From CAZART01 sp964487555 (lineage in GTDB: Bacteria; Bacteroidota; Rhodothermia; Rhodothermales; VXPQ01): a DNA stretch of 64,000 nucleotides. Below, piece by piece: positions 9,808 through 17,098 of this stretch. The first letter of the stretch is position 1. Every line of letters begins with the position of its first letter. Where the stretch lies: contig CAZART010000005.1 in NCBI GenBank assembly GCA_964487555.1, positions 1-64,000 on the forward strand, written 5' to 3'. The position numbers and the translations under genes are program-made. The notes beneath the pieces are model-generated. The model saw only the letters and a list, made by a program, of their open reading frames with translations, did no database searches and had not been told where the DNA came from.

Positions 9808-9878
9808 TGTCGTGAGAACGGGCGTGAATTCTGCACGGCCTACACGGCGGCGATCGACATCGGGCCATGCCGGGCCCG

Positions 9879-11099
9879 TCAGGCTCTGACGTCGACGTCC
9901 ATTCGATTGAGGAAGGCCGCGGTGCCGCGCGGAGGACGAAAGACTTCGACTTTTTGAGAGAGGTTTTTCGAATGAATGAAGGCCTGGATCTTCCGAATGT
10001 AGGCGTCGCTGAGCATCGTGCCGGCCCGCAGCAGCATGATCTGATATTCGGCCGACTGCACGTCGCGTGCCAGCACGTCCATCCGGTGAACACTGGAGAT
10101 AACAGGCTCCTCCTTAAGAATCGGTTCCATCGTGACGGTCATCAGAAGGCGGAGGTCGTTACGCAGGCGCAGCCCGACGCGCTTGCGCTCGGCAATCTGG
10201 CCGGCCAGATCCTCGGGGGCAGGAATCGCCTCCGACGGCCGGGCGATCGGGGCAATGGGGAGGTGCAGCTGTGCGCCGCCCACCGCTGCCGCGCGCGTCC
10301 GGATGCCGTCTTGAACGAGGCCCATGATGTCTTGCAGTATGCGAAGAAGACGATCCTCCGAAAAATTGCCGTATCGCTCGACAGCGCCGAACAGCAGCAT
10401 GGCGTTGATCTCGTCGAGATCGATCCGCGTATTCAGCCACTGCGCGCTTTCCTGGACGGTGACGAGGAGGGGAGACCACACGCTGAATACGCCTTTCCCA
10501 CCGGCCTCGCTCGGATTCACCTCTTCGACGGGTGTCAGTCCCATCTGATTGAAGACGGTCGCCAGCGTTTCGGTGGACGTCAGATCGTCCAGCAGCGTGT
10601 CAAGCGTTCGCCGCCGCGGAGATCGCTCCGCCGCCACCTTCTCACGTTCCCCTATACTCGGCTTCGCTCCGTCAGACGGCCCGCTTCGCGATCCGAGTAT
10701 CTCTTCCTTTTCCTCTTCCTTCTCCCCTTTCCTTTCCGCCAGAACCCGCCCTATCACACGAATCCGCGCCTCCGCCTCCTGCAGTGAAGCCGGTTTGATC
10801 AGGAAATCGTCGGCGCCGTCATCGATCACGGTGCCCGCATCGATCCGGCGCGCCTCGGGTACCAGCGCGACGATGTAGACGTCGGGCTTCGCTTCGCGCA
10901 TCGCAGCGCAGACCTGGCCGAAGTCGACGAGCAGCGTATCGAGTGCGAGGAGGGCGAGCTCGGGCGGATCGGGATCATGGAGCAGACAGGCTGCGGCCAG
11001 CTCGTCGCGCAGCTCTTCCACGGCGAACCCGGACCGTTCGAGAATCCGGCGCAAGCTGACGCGCGTGACGACGTTCGACTCGGCTACCAAAGCGCGCAT
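9879..11099 (-). CDS. Pseudo-receiver protein with CheX-like domain
   Basis: 406 residues. The N-terminal 120 resemble a response-regulator receiver: it opens MRALVAESNVVTRVSLRRIL and ends with the conserved lysine in FLIKPASLQEAEARI. However, the strand that normally presents the phospho-acceptor aspartate reads LALLALDTLL, with alanine at the usual Asp position. A charged linker (KGEKEEEKEE) leads to a second domain with a CheX-like look (FGAVERYGNFSEDRLLRILQDIMGLVQDGIRTRA), followed by a C-terminal region that again hints at a signalling output. It is probably a phosphorylation-independent or atypical regulator. It lies 4 bp after the EEP lipoprotein gene, likely in one transcript. Confidence 0.6.
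   Translation of the reverse strand: MRALVAESNVVTRVSLRRILERSGFAVEELRDELAAACLLHDPDPPELALLALDTLLVDFGQVCAAMREAKPDVYIVALVPEARRIDAGTVIDDGADDFLIKPASLQEAEARIRVIGRVLAERKGEKEEEKEEILGSRSGPSDGAKPSIGEREKVAAERSPRRRTLDTLLDDLTSTETLATVFNQMGLTPVEEVNPSEAGGKGVFSVWSPLLVTVQESAQWLNTRIDLDEINAMLLFGAVERYGNFSEDRLLRILQDIMGLVQDGIRTRAAAVGGAQLHLPIAPIARPSEAIPAPEDLAGQIAERKRVGLRLRNDLRLLMTVTMEPILKEEPVISSVHRMDVLARDVQSAEYQIMLLRAGTMLSDAYIRKIQAFIHSKNLSQKVEVFRPPRGTAAFLNRMDVDVRA
10700..10736. repeat. Polypyrimidine tract inside the pseudo-receiver gene
   Basis: An uninterrupted C/T run on the + strand (purine-only on the coding strand) encodes the Lys/Glu linker of the gene on the minus strand. It is a slippage-prone low-complexity tract with no other feature seen. 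Confidence 0.6.
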
Positions 11100-11103
11100 A
11101 AGA

Positions 11104-12036
11104 TCAGCGGTCGAGGCGGATTTCAGCCAGAACGGGAAGGTGGTCGGACGGGAACCGACCGTCGACCGTTTCGGAGAGAATGCCGTGGCGGACGACGCTC
11201 ATGCCGTCTCCGACGAAGACGAAGTCGATGCGCCGGCCGGGCTGGACGGCCTCGAACCCATTCCAGGTCGACGTCGGCCCGTGATGGGGGGATTGCGACA
11301 CGCTGAACGCATCCTTCAGACCGCCGCGCTCCGACGTCAATAAGCGATATGGCCCCGTTTCCGGCGTCGTGTTAAAATCGCCCGTGACGATGGTGGGAAG
11401 TTCGAATCCGGCGATGCGGTCGACGATCAGCCGCGCACTCTCGAGGCGGGCCTCTGTGCCGACGTGGTCGAAGTGGGTATTCAACAAGACGAATCGCGCG
11501 CCCGTACGTCGGTCGCGAAAGATGCCCCAAGTAGCGATCCGCGTAATCGCCGTATCCCAGGATTTGCTACCCGGCACCGCCGGCGTCTCCGAAAGCCAGA
11601 ACGTGTCGTCCTCCACCAACTCGAACCGATCGTCACGGTAGAAAATGGGGGTGAACTCCCCCTCCGTCTTTCCGTCATCTCGTCCCACACCGATCCAGGC
11701 GTAGCCGGGAAGGCGAGCTTCAAGATCTTCGATCTGACCGAGAAGTGCTTCTTGAAGACCGGCGAAATCGGCATCATGGAAGCGGATGACGCTTGCTGTC
11801 ATGTCCTTCCGATGCGGCCAGGCATTGTCCCCGTCATTCGGAGTGTTGAAGCGGATGTTGAACGACATCACTCGGAAGCTATCCATCCCGGTTCCCGCTG
11901 CCGTAGAACTGCCAAGTGATCCGCAGCCTGAGACGATCATGAGTATCCCCAGCAGGACGGCTAAAGCCGAAACCCCGGCGCCGGGAAAACCTGCGCGCCC
12001 TGAAATCAGGGGTACCTGCTGACCACGTAAATCCAT
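11104..12036 (-). CDS. EEP-family (endonuclease/exonuclease/phosphatase) lipoprotein
   Basis: 310 residues. A hydrophobic signal sequence ends in the lipobox VSGC, and the mature part is a full EEP domain. Catalytic positions are all visible: Asn in MSFNIRF, Glu in LQEALL, His in NTHFDHVG, Asp/Asn in TGDFNTTP and Asp/His in PSDHLPVLAEI. EEP enzymes cleave phosphodiesters or phosphomonoesters in DNA, lipids, inositol phosphates and other molecules; an envelope lipoprotein is more likely to act on a non-nucleic-acid ester. I chose ATG 12036 over 12087 because it gives a cleaner signal peptide. The gene diverges from the LacI-type regulator and shares its operator-bearing intergenic region, so it may belong to the same regulon. 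Confidence 0.85.
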   Translation of the reverse strand: MDLRGQQVPLISGRAGFPGAGVSALAVLLGILMIVSGCGSLGSSTAAGTGMDSFRVMSFNIRFNTPNDGDNAWPHRKDMTASVIRFHDADFAGLQEALLGQIEDLEARLPGYAWIGVGRDDGKTEGEFTPIFYRDDRFELVEDDTFWLSETPAVPGSKSWDTAITRIATWGIFRDRRTGARFVLLNTHFDHVGTEARLESARLIVDRIAGFELPTIVTGDFNTTPETGPYRLLTSERGGLKDAFSVSQSPHHGPTSTWNGFEAVQPGRRIDFVFVGDGMSVVRHGILSETVDGRFPSDHLPVLAEIRLDR

Positions 12037-12223
12037 AAGCGTCGCGCCATAAAGTGAGGGACGTAAGTTCGGCGTCCGGTTTCCCATAAGGTACGCGCTG
12101 AACGCGGTCTGATGGACGAATAAACACAGGCGGTGATCCCGGAGGTTTGCGTCGGGAGGTTTCTGCCGTGGGGCCCAACCTCGACAATATCGAACAAATT
12201 CGGTGCGGTGGCGCCGTTTTCAC

Positions 12224-12252
12224 TTGACAAAGGCTGCTTCGAGTTTTAAAGT
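12224..12252 (+). promoter_or_regulatory. Putative promoter of the LacI-family gene
   Basis: A perfect TTGACA at 12224-12229 is followed after 17 bp by TAAAGT at 12247-12252. The first operator palindrome begins at the last base of the -10 element, so a bound repressor would block RNA polymerase. That is the usual arrangement for autorepression by a LacI-family protein. Confidence 0.55.
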
Positions 12253-12265
12253 GTAAACGTTTACA
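12252..12265. promoter_or_regulatory. LacI-family operator O1
   Basis: TGTAAACGTTTACA is a perfect 14-bp palindrome with the central CG typical of LacI/GalR-family operators. It overlaps the -10 element of the putative promoter and lies 148 bp before the regulator's start codon. Confidence 0.8.
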
Positions 12266-12329
12266 TCTCGTAAGACATCGCAGCAACAATCCATCATCAG
12301 AACACGCGAAATACGAATATCCATCAGAT

Positions 12330-12343
12330 TGTAAACGTTTCCA
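12330..12343. promoter_or_regulatory. LacI-family operator O2 (one mismatch)
   Basis: TGTAAACGTTTCCA matches O1 at 13 of 14 positions. The centres are 78 bp apart, a distance compatible with looping or cooperative binding. It lies in the leader of the LacI-type gene. Confidence 0.65.
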
Positions 12344-12412
12344 CGAATTGCGGTCGACGCTTCGGCGCCCGCCGATTTACACTCCTGCGGCAGGACACAC
12401 GACGAAGGCTCG

Positions 12413-13429
12413 ATGGGCGTAACGATTAGAGAGGTGGCGAAAGAGGCCGGCGTGTCAATCGCTACCGTGTCCCGCGTTTTCAACGATAGTGGACCGGTGA
12501 ATGAAGATACGCGGGAGAAAATCCTCGACGTGGCCCGACGGCTTCGATATACCCCCCACGGCGGGGCGCGCAGCCTGATCACGTCCAAGACGAACACGCT
12601 CGGGGTGCTGCTGCCCGATCTCTACGGTGAGTTTTTCTCGGAAGTCATACGCGGCATCGACCATGCGGCGCGCCAGGCGGGTTATCACGTGCTGCTCTCG
12701 AGCTCGCACAACGACGTCGACGAAATTGAGGCCGCGATGCAGGCCATGCGCGGCCGCGTCGACGGTATCATCGTCATGTATCCGGGTGTCAACGCTCGCC
12801 TCTTGGAGACGAACTTGTCCGACTCGATGCCGGTCGTGCTGCTGAACTGCGGATTGAAGGGAGACGGTTATCTGTCGATCAACATTGATAATTATGGCGG
12901 AGCCTTCAAGATGGTGGATCATCTGATTGCGGCGGGCCATCGGCACATTGCCATGATAAAGGGCGCCGAGAACAATTTTGATGCAGCAGAGCGCCTTCGG
13001 GGCTACCGCACGGCGATGAAGGCCGAAAATGCCGACGCGGTCGAGCTCGGCGGCGATTTTACGGAAGCATCGGGCTTTAGCGCGGCTGAGATCCTTCTTC
13101 AGCGTGATCCGCAGCCCACGGCCATCTTCGCCGCGAACGATTCGATGGCCATCGGCGCATTGAGCGCGGTGCGGCAATGCGGACTTCGCGTGCCGGAAGA
13201 CATCGCTATCGCCGGCTTCGACGACATTCCCATGGCCGGTTACATCAATCCGCCCCTCACTTCGGTCCACGTGCCCATCAACGAACTTGGTGGCCGGGCC
13301 ATCGCCCGGCTCATCGAAGCCGTTACCGGAAAAGACGGAAACGGCGAGAGGAGGGAGCTGCTGCCTACGACGCTGGTGATCCGAGAATCGTGCGGGTACG
13401 CTGAAGCCGAAATCAAGAAGTCAACCTAA
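12413..13429 (+). CDS. LacI/GalR-family transcriptional regulator
   Basis: 338 residues. The N-terminal helix-turn-helix is canonical (TIREVAKEAGVSIATVSRVFND, residues 4-25), followed by the hinge helix and a periplasmic-binding-protein-like effector domain (LGVLLPDLYGEFFSEVIRGI to VPEDIAIAGFDDIPMAGYINPPLTSV). The family usually releases DNA on binding a sugar or sugar phosphate. The gene opens the glycan locus and its promoter carries two matching operators, so I infer that it represses itself and the downstream genes; a sophorooligosaccharide or related sugar would be the inducer. It ends 44 bp before the CBM9-like surface protein gene. Confidence 0.93.
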   Translation: MGVTIREVAKEAGVSIATVSRVFNDSGPVNEDTREKILDVARRLRYTPHGGARSLITSKTNTLGVLLPDLYGEFFSEVIRGIDHAARQAGYHVLLSSSHNDVDEIEAAMQAMRGRVDGIIVMYPGVNARLLETNLSDSMPVVLLNCGLKGDGYLSINIDNYGGAFKMVDHLIAAGHRHIAMIKGAENNFDAAERLRGYRTAMKAENADAVELGGDFTEASGFSAAEILLQRDPQPTAIFAANDSMAIGALSAVRQCGLRVPEDIAIAGFDDIPMAGYINPPLTSVHVPINELGGRAIARLIEAVTGKDGNGERRELLPTTLVIRESCGYAEAEIKKST

Positions 13430-13473
13430 CGATAACCCAGTCTGTCTTATTACCAACAACGGAGGGAATACCG

Positions 13474-15549
13474 ATGAGAACAAGAGTTACCGTAACGTGC
13501 CTCGCGCTCGTGTGTCTCGTGGTCGGCCTCGCGTCGACTTCCTACGCGCAGCCGGTCAGGAACGGCGTCGACGTCGTTTGGGCGCGCGACGTCGCCGGGG
13601 CTACTATGACGCTGGATGGCCTCCTCGACGAAGACGTCTGGGACCAGGCGGAGACGATCGAATTAACGTGGGATGGCGATCATCCGCTCCCCGGCAGCGG
13701 CCAGCGAACGGATAGGGCGCAAATCGACTGGACGCCGCTGGATCCGCCCGATCCGATTAATGCGACGGTGCGGGTTCTGCGGGACGGAAACGTGCTGTGG
13801 TTGGCCGTCGAAGCGGAAGACCGTTCGGTTGGAGGATTGACGAACCTCTGGAATTTCGACGGAATAATTATGTCCTTCCTCGACCCCAGCCAGGTGCCCG
13901 AGGACGTCGAGACGGCGACGAACGCGTTCGCGAATGGCTATGCACATAGCGAATTCGTAGCGAGCTGGTGGAACCCCGCGGACACGACGGACACGGAGGC
14001 GACCTACGATGACGGGAGTCTCGTCGGTAGTGGGCGCACGATTCCAGGCGATGAGCTCCGACTGTTTAGCGGTGAATATGGCGTCGGCTTCGGTCAAGGC
14101 AACGTCGAACGCGATCCGGAGAAGGTGGCCGTGTGGGACGCGGTGGCCAGCGTGGACGGAATCGCAAGCGACGACACCCATGGCGACGACGCAGGCTATA
14201 CGATCGAGATGTATCTCGATCTTGGCGCGATGGGATACGATTTTTCGGAGGAGGGCGGCGACAAGGCGGCGTGGAACATTGCCGTCAACGACCTTGACTA
14301 TATGTGGCCGCGCGACATCGATCCGGACCGGTCCTACAATTCCCGCGTCTGGTGGCATAATCAATGGACGAATAACTTCAACGAGGGCATCGCCTATGTT
14401 CATGGCGCGTCGGGCGTTACCGTTAATTCCGGAGCGGCACCCGAGGTGACCGAACCCGAATTCACGGTACCGAGTGGAGAGCTCTTTGATGCCCCGGCGA
14501 TCGACGGGAGTCTAGACGATCCACAGTGGACTAGAATCACCCCGCAGTTCTTCATGAGTTATCAGATTTCAGATAACTTGCGGAGGCAGAATTCTGCCCT
14601 GGTCGCAAAGTGGCATCACAGCTGGTTTCGGCCTGATATAAACGGCGACGGCCACGCAGCGATTGTCGTGGATCCGTCGATCGCAGCGTTCAAGATGTTC
14701 TTCCGGGACGATCACCTGTATGTCGGGGTCGACGTAAACGATCAGGCCATCAGCGGCACGAACGCTGAGACCGGGATGGACGGTTTCTATCTCTTCCTCC
14801 GAGATCGCGACAGCACCACGGCAGGAGGATCGGCAGGGGGAGGCCTGTCTACGCAGCGATTCGCGTTCAGCGTAGATTCGGCGGGCGACGTGCGCTACGG
14901 CTGGCGGGCTGAGGAACTCAGGAATGAGGATCCGACCGCGGTCGAGGCCGCCGTCCACTTGAAGGGCGAGTCGACTCCGGCCAATGCGGAGGACGTCGAC
15001 GTAGGCTACCAGATTGAGGTAGCCATCGATCTGACGAAGGCGCTCGGTTATCCTGAAGGCCGGGGCGACGGCATGCTCTGGACGGCATTCAACTTCCTGG
15101 ACGGGGATTTTCTGCCTACGCCGGAGGACAGCTACGCGATGCGGACGTGGATGCTAACCGAGAGGGGAGATCCACAGGCCGATGGGGGTGTCGGAGCGGG
15201 CATCTACGGCTACATGGATCCCAACGTCGTAATCGGCACGTCGAGCGAGGACGTTGCCGAGCTGCCGCAGACCATTCGGCTCGAAGGCAACTATCCGAAC
15301 CCGTTCAATCCTTCGACGACGCTGCGATATGCGCTACCGAAGTCAGGCGAAATCTCGATTCGCATCTATGACACGCTCGGACGCCATGTCGGTCTGATCG
15401 AACCAGGTATGCAGACGGCAGGGCAACAGGAACTGCGGTTTAATGCAACCCATCTTGCCTCCGGCGTCTACTTCTACAGGGTAGAGTTGAGTGACATGAC
15501 AGGAAGCTTGATTCGCAGCACGGTCGGACAGATGATGCTTATCAAGTAA
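13474..15549 (+). CDS. Secreted T9SS protein with two CBM9-like domains
   Basis: 691 residues preceded by a strong Shine-Dalgarno GGAGGG (13461-13466). A signal peptide ends near SYAQ. Two domains of the CBM9/DOMON-like kind follow: the first opens with TLDGLLDEDVWDQAETIELTW (about 35-300) and the second with PAIDGSLDDPQWTRI (about 340-570). The C-terminus is a T9SS sorting domain (LEGNYPNPFNPSTTLRYAL, later ASGVYFYRVEL). CBM9 modules bind sugar chain ends, so this is probably a surface glycan-binding protein. No catalytic domain was recognised. As the first gene after the regulator with a strong RBS it is likely highly expressed. Confidence 0.85.
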   Translation: MRTRVTVTCLALVCLVVGLASTSYAQPVRNGVDVVWARDVAGATMTLDGLLDEDVWDQAETIELTWDGDHPLPGSGQRTDRAQIDWTPLDPPDPINATVRVLRDGNVLWLAVEAEDRSVGGLTNLWNFDGIIMSFLDPSQVPEDVETATNAFANGYAHSEFVASWWNPADTTDTEATYDDGSLVGSGRTIPGDELRLFSGEYGVGFGQGNVERDPEKVAVWDAVASVDGIASDDTHGDDAGYTIEMYLDLGAMGYDFSEEGGDKAAWNIAVNDLDYMWPRDIDPDRSYNSRVWWHNQWTNNFNEGIAYVHGASGVTVNSGAAPEVTEPEFTVPSGELFDAPAIDGSLDDPQWTRITPQFFMSYQISDNLRRQNSALVAKWHHSWFRPDINGDGHAAIVVDPSIAAFKMFFRDDHLYVGVDVNDQAISGTNAETGMDGFYLFLRDRDSTTAGGSAGGGLSTQRFAFSVDSAGDVRYGWRAEELRNEDPTAVEAAVHLKGESTPANAEDVDVGYQIEVAIDLTKALGYPEGRGDGMLWTAFNFLDGDFLPTPEDSYAMRTWMLTERGDPQADGGVGAGIYGYMDPNVVIGTSSEDVAELPQTIRLEGNYPNPFNPSTTLRYALPKSGEISIRIYDTLGRHVGLIEPGMQTAGQQELRFNATHLASGVYFYRVELSDMTGSLIRSTVGQMMLIK

Positions 15550-15600
15550 TACGCATAGTGGGCGCGACAATGCGTGCCTACGACCCGCGTCGGCGTGACC

Positions 15601-15625
15601 GGGCCGCACCCGAGTGGTGCGGCCC
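15601..15625 (+). other. Perfect hairpin between surface protein and PHP lipoprotein genes
   Basis: GGGCCGCACC (15601-15610) pairs perfectly with GGTGCGGCCC (15616-15625) around a 5-nt loop. No T-run follows, so it is not a standard intrinsic terminator. It could slow RNA decay, protecting the highly expressed upstream message, or act as a partial terminator inside the operon. Confidence 0.65.
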
Positions 15626-15721
15626 CGTACCGCCGAAGGATTCGCGTGAACTAAGGAGCCGGCCCGGTCGCGGCCGTGGGAGCCATATCGGAATTGGGCT
15701 TCACCAGCCTCAGGAGATCGA

Positions 15722-17011
15722 GTGATGAGAAAACGAATCACCTACATACACAATCTTCTGCTGCTTTTCGTGGTGTCCGTAGCGTGTCTCGGATGTGATT
15801 TCTTCTCCGGGACCGAATGGCTCGGGCCAAAAGAGATTCAGTGGTACAAGGGTAATCTCCACACGCACTCGTACTGGAGTGACGGGGACGATTTCCCAGA
15901 GAAGATCGTCGACTGGTACAAGAAGAACGGCTATGACTTTCTGGCCATCTCCGACCACAACAGTCTTATGGAGGGAGAGAAGTGGGTCATCATTCGAGAC
16001 AATCGGTTCTTTACGCGCTACGAAAATTTGATGGGGCCGGATTGGGTGACACATCGGTTCAATGCGCACGGTGAGCGCGAAGTCCGGCTCAAGTCGCTGG
16101 AAGAGTTTCGCCACAGGTTCGAGGAGCCGGGTGAATTTCTGTTAATCCCGGCTGAGGAAATCAGTGACGGATTCTCGGGCAGCGCGATCCACGTCGGTGC
16201 GACAAACATTGAGGAGTTTATTCGACCTCAGGGTGGATTCAGCGCGATGGAAGTGCTGCAGAAGAATGTCGATGCGGTAAACGAACAGCGGGAGCGGCTG
16301 GGCCGACCGATGTTCCCGCACGTGGCACACCCGAACTGGGGCAAGGCGATCTCCGCCGACGAGCTGGTCGCCGTCGAAGGCGCCAAGTTCTTCGAAGTCT
16401 ATAATGGGCATCCGATTGTCAATAACTACGGTGACGATGGCCGACCTGGAACGGATGAACTTTGGGACGTCGTCCTGACACGGCGCCTGGAGGCGGGACG
16501 CGAGATCATGTACGGCCTCGCCGTAGACGATGCGCACGAGTATTTCGATTGGGGTGTCGGAGAGATTAATCCGGGTCGTGGATGGGTCGTCGTAAAGGCC
16601 CCGGAACTCACGGCGCGGGCGATCATCGAGTCGCTGGAATCCGGGCGGTTCTACTCGTCTACCGGCGTTACGCTCGAGGACGTGAGCTTTGAGAACGATG
16701 AGATTACGATAAGTATCGACGAAGAGGCCGGCGTTTCTTACACGACGCAGTTCATAGGCACACGCAGCGGATACACCAAGAACAGCAACCGGACCGTCGT
16801 GGATCACCACGGCACCGTCGTCGCATCGTATAGCGACGGAATCGGCGAAGTGCTGAGCGAGGTGGAGGGTACGGCGGCATCGTACGAGATGCAGGGTGAT
16901 GAGCTGTATGTTCGGGCGAAAGTCTTCTCCGACAAGCTGCATCCGAATCCCTTTAAAGAGGGTGACTTCGAGGTAGCGTGGTCGCAGCCGTTCCTTCCGC
17001 CGGAGCCGTAA
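15722..17011 (+). CDS. PHP-domain (CehA/McbA-like) metallohydrolase lipoprotein
   Basis: 429 residues. Signal peptide with lipobox CLGC, then a PHP domain: the metal-binding NLHTHSYWSDGDDFPEKIV and AISDHNSL motifs near the start, EEISDGFSGSAIHVGA with further ligands, AHPNWGKAI, and AVDDAHEYFDWGVGEINPGRGWV near the end. PHP enzymes are trinuclear metallohydrolases, most often phosphoesterases; the CehA/McbA branch includes ester hydrolases. In this locus a role in removing substituents from the glycan is plausible but unproven. An AGGAG lies about 10 bp before the start codon. Confidence 0.85.
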   Translation: MMRKRITYIHNLLLLFVVSVACLGCDFFSGTEWLGPKEIQWYKGNLHTHSYWSDGDDFPEKIVDWYKKNGYDFLAISDHNSLMEGEKWVIIRDNRFFTRYENLMGPDWVTHRFNAHGEREVRLKSLEEFRHRFEEPGEFLLIPAEEISDGFSGSAIHVGATNIEEFIRPQGGFSAMEVLQKNVDAVNEQRERLGRPMFPHVAHPNWGKAISADELVAVEGAKFFEVYNGHPIVNNYGDDGRPGTDELWDVVLTRRLEAGREIMYGLAVDDAHEYFDWGVGEINPGRGWVVVKAPELTARAIIESLESGRFYSSTGVTLEDVSFENDEITISIDEEAGVSYTTQFIGTRSGYTKNSNRTVVDHHGTVVASYSDGIGEVLSEVEGTAASYEMQGDELYVRAKVFSDKLHPNPFKEGDFEVAWSQPFLPPEP

Positions 17012-17020
17012 GCGGGAGTG

Positions 17021-17045
17021 GGTCATGGGTTATAGGTCATGGGTT
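17021..17045. repeat. Short direct repeat upstream of the TonB receptor gene
   Basis: GGTCATGGGTT occurs at 17021-17031 and again at 17035-17045 (14-bp period), 54 bp before the start codon. No binding site or hairpin is evident around it. Confidence 0.6.
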
Positions 17046-17098
17046 GTCGGGGCGCTGTTGATCGCCCTCGGCATCCCTTCATCATAGTCACGTAGCGT

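Larger units (their letters stand above)
12037..12412. promoter_or_regulatory. Divergent regulatory region between EEP lipoprotein and LacI genes
   Basis: 376 bp without a gene. It holds a sigma-70-like promoter reading towards the LacI-type gene and two LacI-type operator palindromes (listed separately). No convincing promoter for the minus-strand gene was picked out by eye. Confidence 0.7.
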
